Below, in pieces: positions 1 through 8,118 of a DNA stretch of 37,910 bases. Position 1 is the stretch's first letter, and each line of letters begins with the position of its first letter. Origin of the DNA: Rhodospirillales bacterium (GTDB taxonomy: Bacteria; Pseudomonadota; Alphaproteobacteria; Acetobacterales; Acetobacteraceae); the NCBI GenBank assembly GCA_025362815.1, contig JANYFG010000078.1:1-37910 (forward strand), read 5' to 3'. The notes under the pieces were generated by a model, which saw only the letters and a program-made list of their open reading frames with translations, was not told where the DNA came from and did not search any database. Made by a program: the position numbers and the translations under genes.

Positions 1-1
1 C

Positions 2-619
2 ATGGAACGCTGTATCATCAGCAGCCACAACGGCACCCATGTCGACGCGCCCTACCATTATTTCTCCCGCATGGACGAAGCCATCACACCCGGCGGCGTC
101 CCCTCGATGCGCATCGACGAGGTGCCGCTGGAATGGCTCTATCAACCCGGCGTCAAACTGGATTTCCGTCATCTTCCCGATGGCCACGTCGTGCAGCCCG
201 CGGAGATCGAAGCCGAACTGGCCCGGATCGGCCACACGCTCCAACCGCTCGAGATCGTCGTGGCCAACACCGCCGCGGGCCGCCGCTATGGCGAGGCCGA
301 CTTTATCGACACCGGCTGCGGCTTCGGCCGGGCCGCCACGCTCTGGCTCGTGGAACAAGGCATTCGCGTCGTCGGCACCGACGCCTGGAGCTGGGACGCC
401 CCCTTCAGCCACACACGCCGCAAAGTCGCCGAAACCGGGGATACCAGCCTGATCTGGGAAGGCCACCGCGTGGGACGTGACCGCGCCTACTGCCAAATCG
501 AAAAGATGGCCAACCTCGACCAACTTCCCCCAGACGGTTTTTTGATTTCAGCCTTCCCCGTGAAACTCCACCGCGCCTCCGCCGGCTGGACGAGGGCCGT
601 GGCCATCCTGCCCGCCTGA
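2..619 (+). CDS. Cyclase family protein (kynurenine formamidase-like), 5'-truncated by window edge
   Basis: Visible are 205 residues that begin almost directly with the cyclase-family metal-binding signature SHNGTHVDAPYHYF (about residues 8-21). In PF04199 proteins this motif normally follows some 40-60 N-terminal residues with a conserved DLS-type motif, so the true start almost certainly lies upstream of the window and the ATG at position 2 is internal. Family members are metal-dependent hydrolases that open amide or lactone bonds, such as N-formylkynurenine formamidase and isatin hydrolase. The substrate here cannot be told. A TGCGFG stretch near residue 105 and the tail fit the family fold. 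The gene runs toward, and ends about 140 bp from, the convergent antiporter gene. The intervening 620-759 shows nothing I recognise. Confidence 0.8.
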   Translation: MERCIISSHNGTHVDAPYHYFSRMDEAITPGGVPSMRIDEVPLEWLYQPGVKLDFRHLPDGHVVQPAEIEAELARIGHTLQPLEIVVANTAAGRRYGEADFIDTGCGFGRAATLWLVEQGIRVVGTDAWSWDAPFSHTRRKVAETGDTSLIWEGHRVGRDRAYCQIEKMANLDQLPPDGFLISAFPVKLHRASAGWTRAVAILPA

Positions 620-759
620 GCGTTGCAAGGCAGGGGACTGCGCGAACCACATCCCTGACAGCCCATTCCGATCAACGAACTTGCTCTGCTCAAACCGACT
701 GGGCCGCGCATCCGGCCGAGATCGCCACCCCCGCTGCGGCGGGCAGCCCCACCGAAAGC

Positions 760-2151
760 TCAGTCGACGAGCAGATACGCCAGCACAAAGAACATCGGCA
801 CCAGCAACAGCGACGCCCAGGCGAAATACCCGAAAAAACTCGGCATCCGGATGCCGCGATGCGCCGCGATCGAGCGTACCATCATATTCGGGGCATTGCC
901 GATATAGGTCAGCCCTCCGAAGAACACGGCGCCCATTGAAAGCGCCCGCAGCACCGGCGCCATCTCCCCGGTCAGCCGTGCCGCGTCGTCACCCGCGAGC
1001 TCGAAAAACACCAGGTAGGTCGGCGCATTGTCCAACACGGCGGCCAATCCGCCGGCCATCCAGAAATACGCGCGCGGATGGGGGTGCCCCGCCGGATCGA
1101 CCGTCAGATCGAGCAACGCCGCCAGCGGCCCATCGCGCCCGGCCGACAGCATCAGCAACACCGGACCGATCGTTATGAAAATGGCCGCGAACAGCTTGCC
1201 CACCTCCGCCATCGGCTCCCAGGAAAACAGGTTGCCGCGACGGATCTCGGAAGGCGTGGCCACCCACGAGACCCCGGCCACGCCGAACAGCAACAGCATG
1301 CCCAGCAACCGCTCGATCTCGATCGCCTGGCCGAACACGTGCCAGATGCCCGGATGCCAAACGCCTTGGGCCAGCACGCAACCCACCACCACGCCCACCA
1401 GCGCCACATTCCCCCAGCCCCGCAATCGGATCCGGTTGGAGCGGGCAGGGCGCGGCTCACCGCGCGACAACACGCTGTCCACACAGAAGAACACCGCCAG
1501 CAGAGGGATGGCCAAAACCAGCAAGGGCACGACCAGATGCACCAGCGGCCAGGCAAACGGCACGCCTCGGAGAAAGCCGATATACAGTGGTGGATCCCCC
1601 AAGGGTGACGTGATGCCGCCCGCATTGGCGCATAAAATGATGAAGAAAATGACAAGATGCACCCGCTTGCGGCGATGCGCGTTGCTGCGCAACAGCGGGT
1701 GGATCAGCACCATCGAAACGCCGGTGGTGCCCATCACGCCCGCCAGCACGATGCCCAGGGCCAGCAGTAGCGTGTTGCCCGCCGGCGTGCCCCAGGGCCC
1801 CCCCTCCAGCAGAATTCCGCCGCCGGCCGTGAAAAGCGCCAGCAGAAGCGCCACGAACGGCAGGTATTCGATGAGCACGGCATGCCACGTGGCCGCGGCG
1901 GCAACCCCGGCCCCGCCCAAAATCGCCTGCGGCACAATCAGCACCAGGGTCCATAGCCCTGCCGCCACGCCCATCCGGCGGTGCCACAGCCGGGGCGCCA
2001 GCAACGGCACGACGGCAATGCTGGTCAGCAACCCCACGAACGGAAGGCCCCACGCCAGCCCAGGCACACCCAGGTGCACTCCGGCGGCCAGGCAGGGACG
2101 CACGCCAAACAGCGCCATGGCCACCAGCGATCCCACGAAAATACGTCTCAT
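760..2151 (-). CDS. Na+/H+ antiporter-like integral membrane protein (CitMHS_2 / NhaD-type, ion transporter superfamily)
   Basis: This is a 463-residue polytopic inner-membrane protein with roughly 11-13 hydrophobic segments across its length. Recognisable blocks are the SPLGDPPLYIGFLRG region (mid-protein, probable re-entrant/ion-binding loop), and the C-terminal half with LDNAPTYLVFFELA followed by FGGLTYIGNAPNMMVRSIA. The duplicated SxxGDPP and D/GNAPT-type loops are characteristic of the arsenite-antiporter/NhaD/CitMHS fold, where two inverted halves each carry a broken helix. I chose the ATG at 2151 (MRRIFVG...). An in-frame ATG at 2208 would add 19 polar residues and reach almost to the divergent coxG start. 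The likely role is Na+/H+ or organic-anion exchange; the substrate is not determinable from sequence. It is divergent from the cox-type operon with 74 bp between starts. Confidence 0.8.
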   Translation of the reverse strand: MRRIFVGSLVAMALFGVRPCLAAGVHLGVPGLAWGLPFVGLLTSIAVVPLLAPRLWHRRMGVAAGLWTLVLIVPQAILGGAGVAAAATWHAVLIEYLPFVALLLALFTAGGGILLEGGPWGTPAGNTLLLALGIVLAGVMGTTGVSMVLIHPLLRSNAHRRKRVHLVIFFIILCANAGGITSPLGDPPLYIGFLRGVPFAWPLVHLVVPLLVLAIPLLAVFFCVDSVLSRGEPRPARSNRIRLRGWGNVALVGVVVGCVLAQGVWHPGIWHVFGQAIEIERLLGMLLLFGVAGVSWVATPSEIRRGNLFSWEPMAEVGKLFAAIFITIGPVLLMLSAGRDGPLAALLDLTVDPAGHPHPRAYFWMAGGLAAVLDNAPTYLVFFELAGDDAARLTGEMAPVLRALSMGAVFFGGLTYIGNAPNMMVRSIAAHRGIRMPSFFGYFAWASLLLVPMFFVLAYLLVD

Positions 2152-2225
2152 GAGATCCGGAACCGTCCGAGTTGCACCACCCTTACCCTGCAAGTAACGT
2201 CCGGCCAACGCAAGGAGACGACACG

Positions 2226-2912
2226 ATGGATATGACCGGCGAACGCCGCATTGCCGCCCCTCGGGCGCGGGTCTGGGACGCTTTGAACACGCCCGAGATC
2301 CTGAAGGCGTCGATCCCCGGCTGCGAATCGTTGGAAAAGATCGGTGACAACGAACTGAAGGCCACCGCTGCGATCAAGATCGGCCCGATCTCCGCCCGCT
2401 TCACCGGCAAGGTGAACCTGCTCGACCTCGATCCGCCCAACTCGTACCGTATCGACGGCGAAGGGCAGGGCGGCGTCGCGGGTTTCGCCAAAGGGGGCGC
2501 CGTGGTGCGCCTGGCCGATGACGGCGCCGACACGCTGCTCAGCTACGACGTCAAAGCGCAGGTCGGCGGCAAGATCGCCCAGCTCGGCGCCCGCCTGATC
2601 GATGCGACCGCCAAACAGATGGCCGACGCCTTCTTCAACAATTTCTCCCGCATCGTCACCGAGCAAGAGCCGCACCCGGCTGCGACGGGCGTGCCCGGGC
2701 TGCTCCCCTCCGCCGCGCCGGACGCCCCCGTCATGCCGGTGAGCGCCGGCGCAACCCCCGCACCCATCCCGCGCCCGATGCCCACCCCCGCCGCCGCCAT
2801 CAGCGTGTTCGACCTCATTCCCTCCGAGATCTTCGGCTTGCCCATCGTCGCCTGGATCGGAATCGTCATCTACGCGCCGATCCTGTTCCTGCTGCTCAGC
2901 GCGTATCTGTGA
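2226..2912 (+). CDS. coxG: CoxG-like SRPBCC protein, membrane-anchored
   Basis: The protein has 228 residues. Residues 1-150 form the SRPBCC/CoxG domain (start MDMTGERRIAAPRARVWDAL; conserved IPGCESL and the GGKIAQLGARLI helix near 113-124). A Pro/Ala-rich linker follows (about 155-190), then one C-terminal transmembrane helix (about 205-226). CoxG of carboxidotrophs is thought to recruit the molybdenum CO dehydrogenase to the cytoplasmic membrane, which fits the tail anchor seen here. The start is fixed by an AAGGAG Shine-Dalgarno at 2212-2217, 8 bp before the ATG at 2226; an upstream in-frame ATG at 2172 is ignored. It is first in a six-gene operon, and its stop overlaps the next gene's GTG start (GTGA). 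Confidence 0.9.
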   Translation: MDMTGERRIAAPRARVWDALNTPEILKASIPGCESLEKIGDNELKATAAIKIGPISARFTGKVNLLDLDPPNSYRIDGEGQGGVAGFAKGGAVVRLADDGADTLLSYDVKAQVGGKIAQLGARLIDATAKQMADAFFNNFSRIVTEQEPHPAATGVPGLLPSAAPDAPVMPVSAGATPAPIPRPMPTPAAAISVFDLIPSEIFGLPIVAWIGIVIYAPILFLLLSAYL

Positions 2913-3811
2913 GCCTCCCCGCCTCGGTCGCCGAGACCGCTGCCTTGCTCGCGGCCGGCGGCTACGTGGCCGACCCCGCGCTGGCCACCACCGTGTTCCT
3001 GGCCCTTTCCATGCAGCGCCCGCTGTTCCTGGAAGGCGAGCCCGGCACCGGCAAGACCGAGATCGCCAAGGTGCTCGCCCATGGCCTCAACCGCCGCCTG
3101 GTCCGCCTGCAATGCTACGACGGGCTCGACCTCGCGGCAGCCGCCTATGAGTGGGACCACGCCCGCCAGCTGATGGCCATTCGCCTGGCGGAGGCCTCCG
3201 GCGAGGCGCAGAGCATTGATATCTATGCGCGATCCTTCCTCCAATCCCGCCCCCTGCTCTCCGCCATCGACCCGGACCAGCCCCCCTGCGTGCTCTTGAT
3301 CGACGAGCTCGATCGCGCCGACGAACCCTTCGAAGCCTTCCTCCTCGAGATCCTGGCCGACTTCCAGCTCACCATCCCGGAATTCGGCACCGTCAGGGCG
3401 AGCACGGCGCCGGTTGTGGTTCTCACCTCCAACCGCACCCGCGAGGTGCACGACGCCATTCGCCGGCGCTGCCTGTATCAGTGGGTCGACTATCCCAACG
3501 CCGCCCGTGAACGCGAAATCCTGGCCCGCAAGGCCCCGAACGTGTCCGCGCTGCTCTCCGCCGAGATCGTGGCCTTCGTTCAACGCCTGCGCGCCGAAGA
3601 CCTTTTCAAGCTCCCCGGCGTGGCCGAAACCATCGACTGGGCCGGTGCATTGACCCATCTCGACCAGCACGAGCTCGCCCCCGCCGCGGTGGACGAGACG
3701 CTCGGCGTTTTACTAAAATATCAGGATGATATCGCCAAGATCCGAGGCGCCGAGGCAGCCCGGCTGGTTGTGGAGGCCAAGTCGATCGTGAACCCGCCGC
3801 CCGTGGTATGA
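2909..3811 (+). CDS. MoxR/CoxD-type AAA+ ATPase
   Basis: This 300-residue AAA+ ATPase has Walker A GEPGTGKT at residues 43-50, Walker B LLIDELDRAD around 128-137, and sensor-1 VVLTSNRTRE near 168-177 followed by the RRRCLYQWVDYP arginine-rich segment. MoxR ATPases act with a VWA partner as chaperones. In Oligotropha, CoxD with CoxE assembles the [CuSMoO2] centre of CO dehydrogenase, so I infer an analogous metal-centre insertion role. Translation starts at GTG 2909, overlapping the coxG stop. Its own stop overlaps the VWA gene's ATG (ATGA), which predicts translational coupling of the ATPase and its partner. The symbol is left blank because MoxR paralogues serve several enzymes. Confidence 0.9.
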   Translation: MSLPASVAETAALLAAGGYVADPALATTVFLALSMQRPLFLEGEPGTGKTEIAKVLAHGLNRRLVRLQCYDGLDLAAAAYEWDHARQLMAIRLAEASGEAQSIDIYARSFLQSRPLLSAIDPDQPPCVLLIDELDRADEPFEAFLLEILADFQLTIPEFGTVRASTAPVVVLTSNRTREVHDAIRRRCLYQWVDYPNAAREREILARKAPNVSALLSAEIVAFVQRLRAEDLFKLPGVAETIDWAGALTHLDQHELAPAAVDETLGVLLKYQDDIAKIRGAEAARLVVEAKSIVNPPPVV

Positions 3812-5025
3812 GCAGCGGCCAACCCGCAAGCAAGGCGGGCCTGCTTGCCGTCAATGTCCTGCATTTTGCCCGCCTTCTCCGCCGTGCCGGCCTGCCGGTG
3901 GGCCCGGCGGACATGCTGGCCGCCCAGCAGGCCATCGGCCTCGTCGACATCGGCGACAAAACCCAGGTCCGCACCGCGTTGCGCGCCACCATGATCCACC
4001 GCCACGACCAGGCCGACATCTTCGACTACGCCTTCTCCATCTTCTGGCGCGACCCCGAAGCGGCCCGTCAGGCCCAGGCGATGGCGGCGATCGACGGCAT
4101 GAAGGACCAGCCGCCGGACAAGGCCCCGCCCGGAGCCCGGCGCATCCAGGAGGCCTTCAAAACCCCCCGCGAAAACCGCAAGCCGCCGGAGGAGCGACCG
4201 CCCGAGATCGAGGCCGTGATGACGGTCTCGGAGCGCGAACGCCTGCAGACCATGGACTTCGAGGCGATGAGCGCCGCGGACATCGCCAGTGCCAAATCCG
4301 AAATTCGACGGCTCTCGCTGCCGCTGGACGCCAAGCGCACCCGCCGCCTTCGGCCCGACCCCACCGGTCACCGCACCGATCTGCGCGCCACCATCAGGCG
4401 CAGCCTGCGCACCGGCGGCGAGCTCGTCGCCATCGCCAAATCCCGCCGTGTCACCCGCCCGCCACCATTGGTGGTGCTGTGCGACATCAGTGGAAGCATG
4501 AGCCGTTACGCGCAGATATTGCTGCATTTTCTTCATGCAGTCGCGAACGATCGCGACCGTGTCAGCACGTTCCTCTTCGGCACCCGCCTGTCCAACATCA
4601 CCCGCCAGCTTCGCGCCCGGGACCCCGAGGTGGCCTTCCAGATGGTCTCCCACGCCGTGCCGGACTGGTCCGGCGGCACCCGTATTGGCGAGGCCCTGGC
4701 GGACTTTAACCGGATCTGGTCCCGTCGCGTGCTCGGCCAGGGCGCTGTCGTGCTGCTCGTCACCGATGGGCTTGACCGCGACGGCGCCGCCGGTTTGTCC
4801 GAGAATATGGAACGGCTGCACAAATCCTGTTCGCGCCTGGTTTGGCTGAACCCGCTGTTGCGCTGGGACGGCTTCGCCCCCAAATCCCAGGGTATACGCG
4901 CGATGCTGCCGCATGTGGACGAGTTCCGCACCATCCACAATCTGGCCAGCCTGCGCACCCTCGTGGACAGCCTGTCCCGCCCCGCCTCGGCGCGCGACAT
5001 GGACCGTTGGAGACAGACAATATGA
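3808..5025 (+). CDS. coxE: VWA domain-containing protein CoxE
   Basis: The protein has 405 residues. The N-terminal half (FARLLRRAGLPVGPADMLAA at about 12-31, then a charged Pro-rich linker) is the CoxE-like helical part. The C-terminal half is a von Willebrand A fold with the metal-ion-dependent adhesion site DISGS at residues 226-230, the SGGTRIGEAL block near 290 supplying the MIDAS threonine, and VTDGLDRDG near 318. CoxE partners MoxR/CoxD in maturation of Mo-hydroxylases, and both MIDAS elements are intact here. The start ATG at 3808 overlaps the ATPase stop, and the stop overlaps the next ATG at 5022 (ATGA). It is cytoplasmic, with no signal peptide. Confidence 0.9.
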   Translation: MSSGQPASKAGLLAVNVLHFARLLRRAGLPVGPADMLAAQQAIGLVDIGDKTQVRTALRATMIHRHDQADIFDYAFSIFWRDPEAARQAQAMAAIDGMKDQPPDKAPPGARRIQEAFKTPRENRKPPEERPPEIEAVMTVSERERLQTMDFEAMSAADIASAKSEIRRLSLPLDAKRTRRLRPDPTGHRTDLRATIRRSLRTGGELVAIAKSRRVTRPPPLVVLCDISGSMSRYAQILLHFLHAVANDRDRVSTFLFGTRLSNITRQLRARDPEVAFQMVSHAVPDWSGGTRIGEALADFNRIWSRRVLGQGAVVLLVTDGLDRDGAAGLSENMERLHKSCSRLVWLNPLLRWDGFAPKSQGIRAMLPHVDEFRTIHNLASLRTLVDSLSRPASARDMDRWRQTI

Positions 5026-5342
5026 GCGAAACCTCGGACATCCTCGCCACCGCCGCCGCCTGGCGTGCCGCCGGCGAGGACGTGGCGATCGCCACCGTCA
5101 CCCAAACCTGGGGGAGTTCCCCGCGCCCGGCCGGCAGCCAACTCGCCATCACCCGTTCCGGCAAGATGGCCGGCTCCGTCAGCGGCGGCTGCATCGAAGG
5201 CGCGGTCGCCGATATCGGTCTTGAAGTGCTCGATTCCGGCACCCCCCGGCTGATGGATTTCGGGATCACCGACGAGCGCGCCTGGGAAGTGGGCCTCGCC
5301 TGCGGCGGCAAACTCAAGGTGTTCGTGGAACGTTTGGCATGA
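5022..5342 (+). CDS. XdhC/CoxI N-terminal-domain protein (stand-alone)
   Basis: This is a short 106-residue protein carrying only the XdhC_CoxI N-terminal domain (PF02625 type): TWGSSPRPAGSQLAI at residues 29-43 and the hallmark GSVSGGCIEGAV at 51-62, ending with LACGGKLKVFVERL. XdhC proteins bind sulfurated molybdenum cofactor and deliver it to xanthine dehydrogenase-type enzymes. The cysteine of SGGC is the residue usually implicated in MoCo contact. In most XdhC proteins this domain is fused to a Rossmann domain, but here that part is the next gene. The ATG at 5022 overlaps the coxE stop; a longer in-frame ORF upstream is only coxE read in another frame. Its stop overlaps the following ATG at 5339. 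Confidence 0.9.
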   Translation: MSETSDILATAAAWRAAGEDVAIATVTQTWGSSPRPAGSQLAITRSGKMAGSVSGGCIEGAVADIGLEVLDSGTPRLMDFGITDERAWEVGLACGGKLKVFVERLA

Positions 5343-6025
5343 CACCGGACATCCTCGAGGCCCTGACCGCCGCGCGCGCCGCCAAACGCCCCGTCGTGCT
5401 GGCCACGATCCTGGCGGATGGCACGCAAATGCTGCTGCCGGATTCCGTCCGGAGCGAGGCGCTGAACAACGCGGCGCGGCAGGCGCTGGAGCGCGATGAA
5501 AGCACCACCGTCACGCTCGAAGGTGCCGACATCTTTCTGCACGCCTACGCGCCCCCCATCCGCCTCGTGATCGTCGGCGCCGTGCATATCGCCCAAAGCC
5601 TCGTTCCCATGGCGGCCCATCTCGGCGTCTCCGTCATCGTCGTCGACCCCCGCCGCAGCTTCGCCACCGCGGAACGCTTTCCCAACGTGACCCTGATGGA
5701 CGACTGGCCGGACGACGCGATGGACAAGATCGCGCCGGACAGCCGCACCGCCATCATCACGCTGACGCACGACCCCAAGCTCGACGACCCCGCGCTGGAC
5801 CGCGCGCTGCGGTCTGACGCGTTCTACATCGGCTCCCTTGGCAGCCGGAAAACCCATGCGAGCCGGCTGGCCCGGCTGCGAGACCTCGGCCATGACGATG
5901 CGGCGTTGGCCCGCATCCGCGGTCCCGTCGGCCTCCACATCGGCGCCGTCACCGCCCCTGAGATCGCGCTGTCCATTCTCGGCGAGTTCGTCGCTGTCCG
6001 ACGCAACGCTGAGCCCAAAAAGTGA
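5339..6025 (+). CDS. XdhC family protein, Rossmann (XdhC_C) domain
   Basis: The protein has 228 residues. After a short variable N-terminus (about 1-75), the XdhC C-terminal Rossmann domain is clear: IVGAVHIAQSLVPMA (nucleotide-binding loop, about 78-92), VIVVDPRRSFATAERFP, LTHDPKLDDPAL and YIGSLGSRKTHASRLARL (about 163-180), ending GLHIGAVTAPEIALSILGE. It complements the N-terminal domain encoded by the preceding gene, so together they make a split XdhC used to load sulfurated MoCo on a Mo-hydroxylase. The SGGC motif is absent from this half. The start overlaps the previous stop by 4 bp and the stop overlaps the next GTG start (GTGA). Confidence 0.88.
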   Translation: MTPDILEALTAARAAKRPVVLATILADGTQMLLPDSVRSEALNNAARQALERDESTTVTLEGADIFLHAYAPPIRLVIVGAVHIAQSLVPMAAHLGVSVIVVDPRRSFATAERFPNVTLMDDWPDDAMDKIAPDSRTAIITLTHDPKLDDPALDRALRSDAFYIGSLGSRKTHASRLARLRDLGHDDAALARIRGPVGLHIGAVTAPEIALSILGEFVAVRRNAEPKK

Positions 6026-7611
6026 AATTTGGCTTAACGCCGCTGGACCAGGCCGAAGGCGCCCTGCTCGCCCATTCCCGCCGCGTCGGTGGCCGGATGC
6101 TGAAAAAAGGCACCACGCTTGATGCCCAGGCCATCGCCGACCTCCGCGAAGCCGGCGTGGCGGAGATTATCGCGGCCCGGCTCGACCCCGACGATCTGCT
6201 GGAAAATGCCAGCGCCGATGGCCTCGCCACGCGCCTCGAAGCGCCCCATCTGCGCCGCAACGCCGCCGCCACCGGCCGTGTGAACCTCATCGCCGAGACC
6301 GCCGGCCTGTTGCGCGTGAACGCCGACGCCATCAACCGGATCAATCTCGTCGACGAGGCGCTGACGGTCGCCACCCTGCCAGACTACGCGGTGGTGGGCC
6401 CCGGCGACATGGTGGCCACCATCAAGGTCATCCCGTTCGCCGTTTCGGCCGCCACCCAATCACGCGTCGAGGTCCAGGCCGAAGGCGGCGCGTTCTCGCT
6501 GCATCCGTTCCGCCCGCTGCGCGTGGGGCTTGTCCTCAGCCAGACCGCCACCCTCAAGCAAAGTGTCATCGACGGCACCATCGCCGTCACCACGTCGCGC
6601 ATCGTGGCCCTCGGCGGCACCCTGCTCGCGCCCCGGACCTGCCCGCACGACCAAACCGCCATCGCCCAATCCCTGCGCGCTTTGCACGCCGAGGGTGCCG
6701 ACATTCTGCTCGTCTCCGGCGCATCGGCCGTGGTGGACAGGCGCGATGTCGGCCCCGCGGCCATCGTCGAGGCCGGCGGCGAGATCCTGCATTTCGGCAT
6801 GCCGGTCGACCCCGGCAACCTCATCTGCCTCGGTCGCATCGGCGCCATCCCGGCTTTGGTGCTGCCCGGATGCGCCCGCAGCCCCAAGCTGAACGGCATC
6901 GACTGGATTTTGGCACGCCTTTTCGCCGGCCTCGACGTCACCGCCCGCGACATCATGCTGCTCGGCGTCGGCGGCCTGCTGAAAGACACGGAAGCCCGCC
7001 CTTTGCCCCGCGCCCGCGCCACCGCCCGCCCTCACGTGGCTGCCATCGTGCTCGCGGCCGGTGCTTCCACCCGCATGGGGCCCCGCCACAAGCTTCTTGT
7101 GGAAGCGCCAGACGGTCGCGCCATGGTCGCCCGCGTGGTGGACAACATCCTGGCGTCCACCGTCCGCCCGATCCTCGTCGTCACCGGCCATCGCGCGCCT
7201 GAGATCCGCGCCGCGCTGCGGGGCAGGGATGTCCGCTTCATCCACGCCGAGCGCCACGCGGAAGGCCTCGCCGAGAGCCTCAAGGCCGGGCTGTCCGCGC
7301 TGCCCGAGGAATCGGTCGCCAGCCTCATCTGTCTCGGTGACATGCCGCTGGTGGACGGCCCCGCCATCGACCGCATCGTCGCCGCCTATGAGCCGGACGA
7401 AGGCCGCCGCATCATCGTCCCAACCCACCAGGGCACAAACGGCAACCCCGTGCTGTGGGACCGATCCTACATCCCCGACATGATGACCCTGTCCGGCGAC
7501 ACCGGCGCGAAATCCCTGCTCAAGCGCCACCAGGATGCCATCGCCGAGGTCGAGATGCCGGATGATGCCGTTCTGCGGGACTTCGACACGCCCGAAAGCC
7601 TTCTGACCTGA
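6022..7611 (+). CDS. Molybdopterin-binding / molybdenum cofactor nucleotidyltransferase fusion protein
   Basis: This 529-residue two-part protein combines an N-terminal region (about 1-160) with a molybdopterin-binding MoeA/CinA-like domain (about 165-315; LRVGLVLSQTATLK, ILLVSGASAVVDRRDVGPAA, LVLPGCARSPKLNGIDWIL). Residues about 340-525 are a MobA/MocA-like NTP transferase with LAAGASTRMG at 344-353, a downstream KLL, and LGDMPLVDGPAID. Proteins of this layout are predicted to convert MoCo to its cytidylylated form (MCD), the cofactor of CODH/XDH-family enzymes. It is last in the cox-type operon and starts at GTG 6022, overlapping the XdhC_C stop. It completes a cofactor-making, loading and metal-insertion set. 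Confidence 0.88.
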   Translation: MKFGLTPLDQAEGALLAHSRRVGGRMLKKGTTLDAQAIADLREAGVAEIIAARLDPDDLLENASADGLATRLEAPHLRRNAAATGRVNLIAETAGLLRVNADAINRINLVDEALTVATLPDYAVVGPGDMVATIKVIPFAVSAATQSRVEVQAEGGAFSLHPFRPLRVGLVLSQTATLKQSVIDGTIAVTTSRIVALGGTLLAPRTCPHDQTAIAQSLRALHAEGADILLVSGASAVVDRRDVGPAAIVEAGGEILHFGMPVDPGNLICLGRIGAIPALVLPGCARSPKLNGIDWILARLFAGLDVTARDIMLLGVGGLLKDTEARPLPRARATARPHVAAIVLAAGASTRMGPRHKLLVEAPDGRAMVARVVDNILASTVRPILVVTGHRAPEIRAALRGRDVRFIHAERHAEGLAESLKAGLSALPEESVASLICLGDMPLVDGPAIDRIVAAYEPDEGRRIIVPTHQGTNGNPVLWDRSYIPDMMTLSGDTGAKSLLKRHQDAIAEVEMPDDAVLRDFDTPESLLT

Positions 7612-7616
7612 TCGCC

Positions 7617-7629
7617 CCGGCTGAGCCGG
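7617..7629. terminator. Short GC hairpin between convergent genes
   Basis: CCGGC-TGA-GCCGG forms a 5-bp stem in the 23-bp gap between the cox-type operon and the convergent DUF1499 gene. There is no T-tract on either side, so it is only a candidate bidirectional terminator. Confidence 0.25.
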
Positions 7630-7634
7630 CGCGC

Positions 7635-8108
7635 TTACTTCAGATCGGCATCCAACTGGGCCAGCCACGCCTCGACCCGCTTGCGGTTCACGCCGAAATC
7701 GCTGCTGCCGTATTTGCTCGCCGAATAGATGACCAGCGTGCTGGCATTGTCCTTGCCGGACACCTTCACCTCGATCGTGTCGGGGAAGTTGAACACCCGG
7801 CTGCGTGACACATACGCGGCCTCACGCAGCTCATCGTAGCGCACCAGTTTGAACGTGCGCGGCGATCCCTCGGCCAGTTTCGTCACCGCCGCATACAGCG
7901 CCTGCGGGGGCACGTCGTAGGTGCGCGTCACGATGTCGGGCGTGGGTTTGAAGCCGGCCGGCGCCGCCAGCGCGGTGTTGTCCGACGCCGGGCGCACCAG
8001 ATGATCCAGCGCCCCCGCCGGCGGCACGTCCTGCCCCTCCGCGCCGGAGCCGGAGCATCCGGCCAACCCAAGCAGGCACGCCAGCACACCCACATGCAAA
8101 AGTTTCAT
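7635..8108 (-). CDS. DUF1499 lipoprotein
   Basis: The protein has 157 residues. A short lipoprotein signal MKLLHVGVLACLLGLAGC places the lipobox cysteine at residue 18. The mature part contains the DUF1499-like pattern PDIVTRTYDVPPQALYAAV ... FPDTIEVKV ... SASKYGSSDFGVNRKRVEAWL. DUF1499 proteins are of unknown function. I chose the ATG at 8108 over the in-frame ATG at 8117 because an AGTAGGA Shine-Dalgarno lies at a sensible distance from 8108 and would be too close to 8117. It is immediately downstream of, and likely co-transcribed with, the DUF2272 lipoprotein gene (10 bp gap), so both are probably envelope proteins. Confidence 0.8.
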   Translation of the reverse strand: MKLLHVGVLACLLGLAGCSGSGAEGQDVPPAGALDHLVRPASDNTALAAPAGFKPTPDIVTRTYDVPPQALYAAVTKLAEGSPRTFKLVRYDELREAAYVSRSRVFNFPDTIEVKVSGKDNASTLVIYSASKYGSSDFGVNRKRVEAWLAQLDADLK

Positions 8109-8118
8109 CACGCCCATC

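Noticed and set aside
3721-4938. 405-residue minus-strand open frame opposite moxR/coxE
   Set aside because: Antisense shadow of coxE caused by GC-rich third positions; no motifs, and the plus-strand genes have full catalytic signatures.
6460-7668. 402-residue minus-strand open frame
   Set aside because: Shadow of the MoCo transferase fusion gene; composition rich in G, A, D and Q as expected from reverse reading.
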